Below, in pieces: positions 1 through 5,852 of a DNA stretch of 6,661 nt. The notes beneath the pieces were generated by a model. That model saw only the letters and a program-made list of their open reading frames with translations. It did no database searches and was not told the DNA's origin. The DNA is from Bacteroidota bacterium. Lineage in GTDB: Bacteria; Bacteroidota; Bacteroidia; Bacteroidales; Lentimicrobiaceae. The DNA lies in contig JAEYXG010000236.1 in NCBI GenBank assembly GCA_023428585.1, positions 1 through 6,661 of the forward strand, written 5' to 3'. The position numbers were made by a program, and so were the translations under genes. Each line of letters begins with the position of its first letter. Within the stretch, counting starts at the first letter, position 1.

Positions 1-188
1 ACCCATGCATCAGTAACTTTTGATGAAGAAGTACCCTGTTGATAATTGGATGTGACATCAATTTTTTCAATATGAAGGTAGGAAGGCACCAGGTCTTTAT
101 CATTTTTAGGTTCACATCCTGCGAATACGATGACGGAAAAAACAAGGAAAATATTGTAAATGAAAAGTGTACGTGTAGATATAGTCAT
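1..188 (-). CDS. Secreted lipoprotein, N-terminal part only (cut by window edge)
   Basis: Read on the minus strand from the ATG at 188-186, the frame stays open to the window edge (62 codons). The protein begins MTISTRT, giving one basic residue (R6). A hydrophobic stretch follows (about residues 8-23) and ends in the lipobox-like F-A-G-C with the lipidated cysteine at residue 25. This is a type II (lipoprotein) signal peptide, so the mature protein should be anchored in a membrane. The residues after Cys25 are polar and charged (EPKNDKD), then the chain enters what looks like a folded domain (PSYLHIEKIDV). The body resembles lipoproteins of unknown function in Bacteroidota, but that is recollection and no function can be assigned. 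It lies 95 bases downstream of the oxidoreductase gene on the same strand, so co-transcription is possible. The start is well supported by the signal peptide beginning right after it. Confidence 0.75.
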   Translation of the reverse strand, partial: MTISTRTLFIYNIFLVFSVIVFAGCEPKNDKDLVPSYLHIEKIDVTSNYQQGTSSSKVTDAW

Positions 189-283
189 CGTATATAAATA
201 TTCATAAAGTAACCGTGTAGTGTGAACGGCTTTATACTTTATTTATTGCTTAATTTTTAACAAATTTTAACCAAAATGAAGAA

Positions 284-1270
284 TTATTCTGTCAGATTTG
301 CAGCGTCTTCCATTTTCTCAATTATCCGGTAGGCAAGGTCAAGCGCAGTATAGCCATCAGTTATGGTTACGGGTGGTATAGAATTGTGAATTATAGCATC
401 TGCAAAGCTCTCAAGTTCAGTAAGTATAGCGTTTGTAGGTATGATTTCGGGTTGCTCAATGTATATTTGTTTGGGCTTTTTATCTGTTCCAAGATCAAGA
501 ATCATGGCAAAGGGATCTGTCTCATCAATTTTCTCCGTCATGCGGATTATCTCGGTTTTTTTATCCAAAAAGTTTACGGAAATATAGGCATCGCGTTGAA
601 AGATTCGTGTTTTGCGCATGTTCTTCATCGATATACGACTGGCCGTAAGGTTGGCAACACATCCATTGTCGAATTCTATACGGGCATTGGCTATATCAGG
701 TGTGTCACTAACTACCGAAACGCCGCTGGCACTGATCTTATGTATGCCTGATTTCACAATGCTCAACACGATATCCAGATCATGGATCATCAGATCGAGA
801 ATTACGGGAACATCCGTACCTCTGGGATTGAATTGGGCCAAGCGGTGTGTTTCAATGAATAAGGGCTGTGTGATAAATGGAACAGCGGCTACAAATGCCG
901 GATTGAACCTTTCCACATGACCAACCTGCACTTTAACATTTGCCTCTTCAGCAATCCTTATCAATTCAAGTGCTTCAGCAGGTGTTGTAACCACTGGTTT
1001 TTCAATGAATACGTGTCGGAATCTGCGCAAGGCACTGTTGGCACTTTCAAAATGGGAAAGGGTAGGGGTTACAATGTCAATCACATCCACATCAGTGATC
1101 AGATCATCAATACTACTGTAAGCGGGAATATTAAAATCACTGGCGACTTTCTGCGCATTATCTGGATCAGAATCATAAAAGCCTACCAACTTGTATTTTT
1201 CAATCTGCTGAATACATTTAATATGAATCTTTCCAAGGTGACCTGCCCCTACAACACCGATTTTGAGCAT
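284..1270 (-). CDS. Gfo/Idh/MocA-family NAD(P)-dependent oxidoreductase
   Basis: A complete 328-residue protein, a usual length for this family of cytoplasmic sugar or cyclitol dehydrogenases. The N-terminal Rossmann fold shows the dinucleotide motif G8-A-G10-HL-G13 after the first beta strand, and an acidic residue (D33) at the end of the second strand. The family E-K-P motif is E90-K91-P92, with K91 the expected catalytic lysine. A GHVERFNP segment lies at 117-124. The D-x3-H pair expected at the substrate site is D159 and H163 (LDLMIHDLD). The C-terminal half (about 125-328) is the substrate-binding alpha/beta domain. GHVERFNP followed by DLMIHDLD recalls UDP-N-acetylglucosamine 3-dehydrogenase (GnnA) and related nucleotide-sugar enzymes. 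That is only a guess about substrate, and no partner aminotransferase is in view. The gene is divergent from the methyltransferase gene and upstream of the lipoprotein gene. The ATG at 1270 is directly followed by the Rossmann strand (LKIGVVG), so the start is well placed. Confidence 0.9.
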   Translation of the reverse strand: MLKIGVVGAGHLGKIHIKCIQQIEKYKLVGFYDSDPDNAQKVASDFNIPAYSSIDDLITDVDVIDIVTPTLSHFESANSALRRFRHVFIEKPVVTTPAEALELIRIAEEANVKVQVGHVERFNPAFVAAVPFITQPLFIETHRLAQFNPRGTDVPVILDLMIHDLDIVLSIVKSGIHKISASGVSVVSDTPDIANARIEFDNGCVANLTASRISMKNMRKTRIFQRDAYISVNFLDKKTEIIRMTEKIDETDPFAMILDLGTDKKPKQIYIEQPEIIPTNAILTELESFADAIIHNSIPPVTITDGYTALDLAYRIIEKMEDAANLTE

Positions 1271-1308
1271 GAATAGCGTTTTAGATTATTGATTGTTTTT
1301 CTACATGG

Positions 1309-1325
1309 CGAAATTAGTAATTTAG
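1309..1325. promoter_or_regulatory. Candidate divergent promoter elements in an AT-rich palindrome
   Basis: The 81-base gap between the divergent oxidoreductase and methyltransferase genes contains AAATTA-G-TAATTT (1311-1323), a perfect 6-base inverted repeat. On the plus strand it gives TAATTTAG (1318-1325), and on the minus strand TAATTTCG (1316-1309). Each is one mismatch from the Bacteroidota -7 word TAnnTTTG. They sit about 27 bases from the methyltransferase ATG and 38 bases from the oxidoreductase ATG. A possible TTG -33 element for the plus direction is at 1293-1295, but its spacing is slightly long (22 bases). No good -33 element was found for the minus direction. AT-rich palindromes of this size arise by chance, so this is only a candidate. 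Confidence 0.3.
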
Positions 1326-1351
1326 CTGCAAATTATAACTGACATTTCAAG

Positions 1352-2008
1352 ATGACATCAAATTTTGTTGATACTTTCAGACACAAAGGATTACGAAAAA
1401 AGTTGGTAGAGATAATAAAGAAAAAAGGTATCAATAGTAAGAGTGTACTTGATGCAATGGAAGCCCTTCCGCGTCATTTCTTCTTTGATTCAGGTTTCCT
1501 TGAATTTGCTTATGAGGATAAGGCATTCCCCATTGGTGAAGGCCAAACAATTTCACAACCCTATACTGTTGCTTTTCAAACGGAACTGCTTGATGTGAAG
1601 AAGAGTCAGAAAGTATTGGAAGTAGGTACCGGGTCAGGGTATCAGGCTGCCATACTTTTTTAATTGGGTGCTAAGGTGTACTCCATTGAGCGGCAACGGG
1701 TGCTATTCCTCAAAGCCAAGGAGATGCTGCCTAAAATTGGTTGTATAGTGAAAGTCCATTTCGGTGATGGCTACAATGGACTTCCCGCTTTTGCCCCTTT
1801 CGACAGAATACTCGTAACCGCCGGGGCCCCTTATATTCCTGAAAAATTGGTACAACAACTTAAACCGGGAGGCAAGATGGTTATTCCTGTTGATGAAAAC
1901 GATTACCAGATAATGACCTTAATAACCAAAAAGGAAGATAATTCTATAGAGGTATCTACACATGGAGCATTTAGATTTGTTCCGCTGCTGGGCGATAAGA
2001 GCAAATAG
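1352..2008 (+). pseudogene. pcm: Protein-L-isoaspartate O-methyltransferase, interrupted by an in-frame TAA
   Basis: The intact enzyme uses S-adenosylmethionine (SAM) to methylate L-isoaspartyl residues in aged proteins, starting their repair in the cytoplasm. Across 1352-2008 one frame encodes 218 codons, about the normal length, but codon 104 (1661-1663) is TAA. The first part (103 residues) has the G-x-T-I-S-Q-P signature with catalytic-type serine S68, and the SAM-binding motif VLEVGTGSG (88-96). The part after the stop continues in the same frame with LGAKVYSIER (acidic ribose-binding residue E113), DRILVTAGAP, LKPGGKMVIP and the C-terminal FVPLLG. Homologues as I recall them carry a glutamate at the broken position (…ILxELGAKV…), so one G-to-T change (GAA to TAA) explains it. 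Either fragment alone lacks part of the SAM fold, and the only start after the stop is the TTG at 1664. Everything else looks intact, so the change is recent or a sequencing error. The final stop is TAG at 2006-2008. No terminator hairpin follows. Confidence 0.85.
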
Positions 2009-2038
2009 TGAAAACTCTCTTATGTTGAATCCTGTTTT

Positions 2039-2046
2039 TATCTTTG
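2039..2046 (+). promoter_or_regulatory. Candidate -7 promoter element for the homogentisate cluster
   Basis: TATCTTTG, followed by C, matches the Bacteroidota -7 consensus TAnnTTTG at every fixed position. It lies 30 bases past the methyltransferase stop and upstream of the homogentisate dioxygenase gene. Transcription would start near 2053, leaving a leader of about 160 bases before the ATG at 2212. I see no TTG at the usual -33 spacing; the nearest TTG (2025-2027) is too close. The rest of 2009-2211 has no gene, RNA gene or strong terminator that I can recognise. Confidence 0.4.
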
Positions 2047-2211
2047 CTCATATGAATCAAGCTGGATAGCTCTCGATAACAGGCGTTTACGATTGAGATG
2101 CATTGATCTGCCAAGGTTGAAGTAGGGAATTCGTGTTTATCGGAATTAAACATTTATTGAATGGGTTTGTTATTGGAGCGAGGCGAAAGTGCCTTCTAAA
2201 ATAACAAGAAC

Positions 2212-3366
2212 ATGCCACATTATCATTCATTGGGAAAAATTCCACCAAAACGACACACGCAGTTTCGTAAACCCGATGGAACGCTCTACTCTGAGCAGTT
2301 GCTGTCAACAGAGGGTTTCTCTGATGTATATTCCATTACCTACCACAATCATCCTCCTACAATGGTTTTATCAATTGATCCTCCTATTGACATAAAACCT
2401 GTGATTACGGTTCAGAACAATATGCAACACCGCAGTTTCCAGGGATTCAACATAAAGCCGGTTGATGATTACCTTAAGAGCCGTATTCCTGTACTGGTGA
2501 ATAATGATCTCTATATCTCCCTGGCTGCACCTACAAAAGGTACCAATGGTTATTTCTTTAAAAATAGTCAGGCATCGGAGATGATATTTGTGCACAAAGG
2601 TTCTGGTGTTTTCAAAAGCCTTTATGGTAACCTGCCTTTTAAATATGGAGATCACATTATAGTACCCCGAGGTGTGATCTATCAGATAGATTTTGATGGT
2701 GATGACAATAGGTTGCTAATTGTGGAATCATTCTCACATATCAGAATTCCAAGAAAGTATGTGAATAAATACGGACAGTTGGAAGAGCATTCCCCTTACT
2801 GTGAAAGAGATATAAGAAAACCGTCGGAGCTGGAAACATATGACGAAAAGGGTGATTTTCTGATTTATATCAAGAAAGAAGATCAACTGTTCCCATATCA
2901 CTATGCCTCGCATCCATTTGATGTTGTGGGCTGGGATGGGTATCTTTATCCATATATACTTTCAATTCACGACTTTGAGCCTATTACCGGACGTATACAT
3001 CAACCACCTCCTGTACACCAGAGCTTTGAGGCACACAATTTTGTAGTCTGTGCCTTTGTTCCCCGCATGTATGACTACCATCCACTGGCAATACCGGTAC
3101 CATATAATCACAGTAATGTTGATTCCGATGAAGTGCTTTACTATGTTGATGGCGACTTCATGAGTCGCAGTCATGTTGACAAGGGGCAAATTACACTGCA
3201 TCCTATTGGAATCCCCCATGGACCACACCCGGGGACGGTTGATAAGAGCCTTGGTGCCAAAGCAACACAGGAATTGGCAGTAATGGTTGACACATTCAGA
3301 CCACTATGGCTCACTAAGGAAGCCATGCAAATTGAAGATCCAGATTATTATAAATCGTGGATATGA
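2212..3366 (+). CDS. hmgA: Homogentisate 1,2-dioxygenase
   Basis: This enzyme is a cytoplasmic, Fe(II)-dependent ring-cleaving dioxygenase that opens homogentisate with O2 to give maleylacetoacetate in tyrosine and phenylalanine breakdown. The protein has 384 residues, shorter than the roughly 440 of the human and Pseudomonas enzymes, and of the compact form I associate with Bacteroidota. The N-terminus (MPHYHSLGKIPPKRHTQFRKPDG) is a family hallmark and fixes the ATG at 2212. The cupin-type C-terminal half contains HQSFEAHNFVVCAFVPR (269-285), the iron-ligand region PYNHSNVDSDEVLYYVDG, and HPIGIPHGPHPG. Predicted iron ligands are H300, E307 (or neighbouring D306) and H336. The 36-residue spacing between the two histidines equals that of human H335/H371. 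There is no clear Shine-Dalgarno sequence. A small 4-5 bp hairpin (AGGC 2181-2184, GCCT 2191-2194) lies 17 bases before the ATG. The gene for the preceding pathway step follows 102 bases downstream, probably in the same transcript. No internal damage is visible. Confidence 0.95.
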   Translation: MPHYHSLGKIPPKRHTQFRKPDGTLYSEQLLSTEGFSDVYSITYHNHPPTMVLSIDPPIDIKPVITVQNNMQHRSFQGFNIKPVDDYLKSRIPVLVNNDLYISLAAPTKGTNGYFFKNSQASEMIFVHKGSGVFKSLYGNLPFKYGDHIIVPRGVIYQIDFDGDDNRLLIVESFSHIRIPRKYVNKYGQLEEHSPYCERDIRKPSELETYDEKGDFLIYIKKEDQLFPYHYASHPFDVVGWDGYLYPYILSIHDFEPITGRIHQPPPVHQSFEAHNFVVCAFVPRMYDYHPLAIPVPYNHSNVDSDEVLYYVDGDFMSRSHVDKGQITLHPIGIPHGPHPGTVDKSLGAKATQELAVMVDTFRPLWLTKEAMQIEDPDYYKSWI

Positions 3367-3468
3367 TTGTTAATGCCTCATTAAAAAGATCGTAAAAGCT
3401 GAAATAATGCCGTTATGATCCGGAAAGTGATATTCATAATGTAATAACCAACAACAAAAGAAACCACC

Positions 3469-4569
3469 ATGAAAGATAATAATGATTTCTTGCCCATACT
3501 GGGCACCGATTATATTGAATTTTATGTAGGCAATTCAAAGCAGGCTGCCTACTTCTATCAAACTGCCTTTGGCTTCCAGCCACTGGCCTATGCTGGCCTG
3601 GAAACAGGCCTCACTGACCGCTCTTCATATGTGCTTCAGCAAGGTAAAATTAAATTGGTATTCACTTCTGCATTACAGGGTGAAAATGAAATCAGTCGCC
3701 ATGCTATGGAACATGGTGATGGGGTGAAAGCAATTGCCTTATGGGTTGATGATGCGACAAAATCATGGGAAGAGACCACCAAACGTGGTGCTGAATCCTA
3801 CATGGCACCAACCATTACTAGTGATAAGTATGGAGAAGTGGTAACGTCAGGCATCAGAATATATGGTGAAACTGTTCATTTGTTCATCGAACGGAAAAAT
3901 TATAGTGGTGCTTTTCTACCGGGGTTCAAGGAGTGGAAATCTGCTTATATATCTCAACCAACAGGGCTAAAGTATGTGGATCACATGGTAGGTAATGTAG
4001 GATGGGGTGAAATGAACAAATGGGTGGACTTTTATGCCAATGTAATGGGATTCAATCAGTTGGTTAGTTTTGACGACAAGGATATCTCTACTGAATATAC
4101 TGCCTTGATGAGTAAGGTAATGACAAACGGGAATGATCGGATCAAGTTTCCCATCAACGAACCTGCAGCCGGGAAGAAAAAGTCACAGGTTGAAGAGTAT
4201 CTTGATTTCTATGGTACCAGTGGTGTTCAGCATATTGCAATGGAAACTGATAACATCATAAAAACGGTTGGAGAACTTAGGAGCAGGGGTATAGAATTCC
4301 TGGAAGTGCCTGATCAATATTATGATATAGTGGAAGACAGGGTTGGAAGCATTGATGAGAAGATTGAAAATCTGAAGAAATATGGTATACTGGTTGACCG
4401 TGATGATGAAGGTTACTTGTTACAGATATTCACTAAACCTTTGGTTGACAGGCCCACGCTTTTCTTTGAAATCATACAGCGTAAAGGAGCCAAGTCGTTC
4501 GGTAAGGGAAATTTTAAAGCTCTGTTTGAAGCAATTGAACTGGAACAAAGCAAGAGAGGTACCTTATAA
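3469..4569 (+). CDS. hppD: 4-hydroxyphenylpyruvate dioxygenase
   Basis: This cytoplasmic non-heme Fe(II) dioxygenase converts 4-hydroxyphenylpyruvate and O2 to homogentisate and CO2, committing tyrosine to the homogentisate route. The 366-residue length is normal. It has two vicinal-oxygen-chelate (glyoxalase-like) domains: N-terminal about 11-145, and catalytic C-terminal about 165-345. Iron ligands are H172 (YVDHMVGNV), H255 (GVQHIAMET) and E334 (FFEIIQRKG), at spacings close to the Pseudomonas H161/H240/E322 triad. The conserved tail FGKGNFKALFEAIE (344-357), a helix that closes the active site, is complete. The ATG at 3469 precedes the expected first strand (TDYIEFYVGN), with only a weak A-rich ribosome-binding region before it (AAAGAAA). 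The 102-base gap after the homogentisate dioxygenase gene holds no clear promoter or terminator. The stop codon shares one base with the next start, indicating translational coupling. Confidence 0.96.
   Translation: MKDNNDFLPILGTDYIEFYVGNSKQAAYFYQTAFGFQPLAYAGLETGLTDRSSYVLQQGKIKLVFTSALQGENEISRHAMEHGDGVKAIALWVDDATKSWEETTKRGAESYMAPTITSDKYGEVVTSGIRIYGETVHLFIERKNYSGAFLPGFKEWKSAYISQPTGLKYVDHMVGNVGWGEMNKWVDFYANVMGFNQLVSFDDKDISTEYTALMSKVMTNGNDRIKFPINEPAAGKKKSQVEEYLDFYGTSGVQHIAMETDNIIKTVGELRSRGIEFLEVPDQYYDIVEDRVGSIDEKIENLKKYGILVDRDDEGYLLQIFTKPLVDRPTLFFEIIQRKGAKSFGKGNFKALFEAIELEQSKRGTL
4554..4559 (+). promoter_or_regulatory. Ribosome binding site for the fumarylacetoacetase gene
   Basis: GAGAGG lies inside the end of the 4-hydroxyphenylpyruvate dioxygenase gene, nine bases before the ATG at 4569-4571. 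It is the most Shine-Dalgarno-like sequence before any start in the window. It supports initiation at the TAATG overlap, where the stop TAA (4567-4569) and start ATG share one base. Confidence 0.5.
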
Positions 4570-5852
4570 TGACTGCTAATCCTTCATTTATGCCCAGATA
4601 TTCATGGCTAAAGCCTTCTACGGAGAGTGATTTCTCCATTTACAATATCCCATTCGGTATTGGTAAGTTGCCTGATAATTCAGTGGTTGCTCTGAGTCGC
4701 ATTGGTGATTTGGTGATCAACCTGGCTGCTTTGCAGCAGGATGGCTATTTTAAAAGTATTGATGCTGATCTTAGTAGCGTGTTCCGGGAGCCTGTGTTGA
4801 ATAACTTCATCGACCTTGGGAAGAATGTCACTAACAAGGTCAGGGAAAGAATTCAGGATCTGCTGGATGAAAGTAATACGGAGATCCAGGATAAGCAAGT
4901 ATTCCAGTCAAAATATATGCTTGGTTATAAGGTAGTCAAGATGTTGATGCCTTTGAAAGTATCTGATTATACCGATTTCTATTCAAGTATAGAGCATGCG
5001 AGTAATGTGGGCAGTATGTTTCGTGATCCATCAAATCCCTTGCTCCCTAACTGGCGTCATTTGCCGGTAGCCTATCATGGCAGGGCATCTTCCATTGTTG
5101 TTTCAGGTCACAGAATTCACCGTCCTCACGGTCAGATACTGCCACAAGGTGCTGAGACTCCGGTTTTCAGTGCCACCAAGATGCTTGACTTTGAATTGGA
5201 GATGGCTTTTGTTATTGGAAAGTCAACTGAGTTGGGCACTTCAGTTTCGACAGAGAAGGCAGAGGACCATATCTTTGGCTTTCTGCTATTTAATGATCTC
5301 TCTGCCCGTGACATCCAATCGTGGGAGTATGTACCATTAGGTCCGTTCCTCTCAAAGAACTTCGGTTCAGTAGTTTCACCGTGGATAGTTACCATGGAAG
5401 CACTGGAGCCTTTCAGGACCTCAGGACCTGAGCAGCAGCCGGTGGTTATGGACTACCTGAAGTCAGAAGGACTGCATAGTTTTGATATCCATCTTGAAAT
5501 AAGCATAAAGCCGGAAGGTGCAGATGCGTCAGTAGTGTCAAGGTCCAATTATAAGTACCTCTATTGGAATATTTGTCAGCAGTTGGCTCATCATACGGTC
5601 AATGGATGTAACATCAATACAGGTGATCTGTGTGCTTCCGGTACCATAAGCGGTCCTGAACCAGGCTCGTACGGCTCAATGCTTGAGCTTACCTGGAGAG
5701 GAAAGAACCCGTTAAAGGTTGGTGATTTTGAACGCTCCTTCATTGAAGACCATGATACCGTTATAATGCGTGGTTATGGCAGAAAAGGCGATATAAGAGT
5801 TGGCTTTGGACTTTGCGAAACAACCATTTTACCTGTGAAGCAAAATGCATAA
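4569..5852 (+). CDS. fahA: Fumarylacetoacetase
   Basis: The last enzyme of tyrosine breakdown, a metal-dependent cytoplasmic carbon-carbon hydrolase that splits fumarylacetoacetate into fumarate and acetoacetate. The 427 residues match the eukaryote-like full-length family (mouse about 419), with an N-terminal SH3-like domain (about 18-125) and a C-terminal FAH domain (about 130-420). Its key residues line up with mouse FAH at a constant offset of 10: metal ligands D136, E209, E211 and D243; catalytic H143; and R152, Y169, Q250 and K263 at the substrate site. E364 in SGPEPGS matches mouse E364 (offset lost by a deletion of about 10 residues between). All residues needed for activity are therefore present. 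The start overlaps the previous stop as TAATG, and a GAGAGG is well placed upstream. The 3' end overlaps the next gene by eight bases. No in-frame damage or unusual insertion is visible. Confidence 0.96.
   Translation: MTANPSFMPRYSWLKPSTESDFSIYNIPFGIGKLPDNSVVALSRIGDLVINLAALQQDGYFKSIDADLSSVFREPVLNNFIDLGKNVTNKVRERIQDLLDESNTEIQDKQVFQSKYMLGYKVVKMLMPLKVSDYTDFYSSIEHASNVGSMFRDPSNPLLPNWRHLPVAYHGRASSIVVSGHRIHRPHGQILPQGAETPVFSATKMLDFELEMAFVIGKSTELGTSVSTEKAEDHIFGFLLFNDLSARDIQSWEYVPLGPFLSKNFGSVVSPWIVTMEALEPFRTSGPEQQPVVMDYLKSEGLHSFDIHLEISIKPEGADASVVSRSNYKYLYWNICQQLAHHTVNGCNINTGDLCASGTISGPEPGSYGSMLELTWRGKNPLKVGDFERSFIEDHDTVIMRGYGRKGDIRVGFGLCETTILPVKQNA

Noticed and set aside
213..229. Inverted repeat CCGT…ACGG as a terminator between the oxidoreductase and lipoprotein genes
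   Set aside because: The stem is only four base pairs with a nine-base loop, and no proper T-run follows in the minus direction.
386..920. Plus-strand open frames of 102-121 residues opposite the oxidoreductase gene
   Set aside because: They lie antisense to a strongly supported gene with intact family motifs, and their translations show no recognisable domain.
1664..2008. Second half of the methyltransferase gene as an independent protein starting at TTG 1664
   Set aside because: No ribosome-binding sequence precedes it, the fragment lacks the catalytic serine and SAM motif I, and it aligns in frame as the continuation of the upstream part.
2052..2069. Five-codon mini-frame (MNQAG then TAG) just after the candidate promoter, as a possible leader peptide
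   Set aside because: It would start almost at the predicted transcript start, leaving no room for ribosome binding, and it contains no tyrosine or phenylalanine codons that would suggest attenuation.
3367..3468. Separate promoter or terminator between the two dioxygenase genes
   Set aside because: I found no TAnnTTTG word and no stable hairpin with a T-run, so a single transcript is the simpler reading.
5077..5395. Open frames on both strands inside the fumarylacetoacetase gene
   Set aside because: They are shadows of a gene whose catalytic residues all match the known family.
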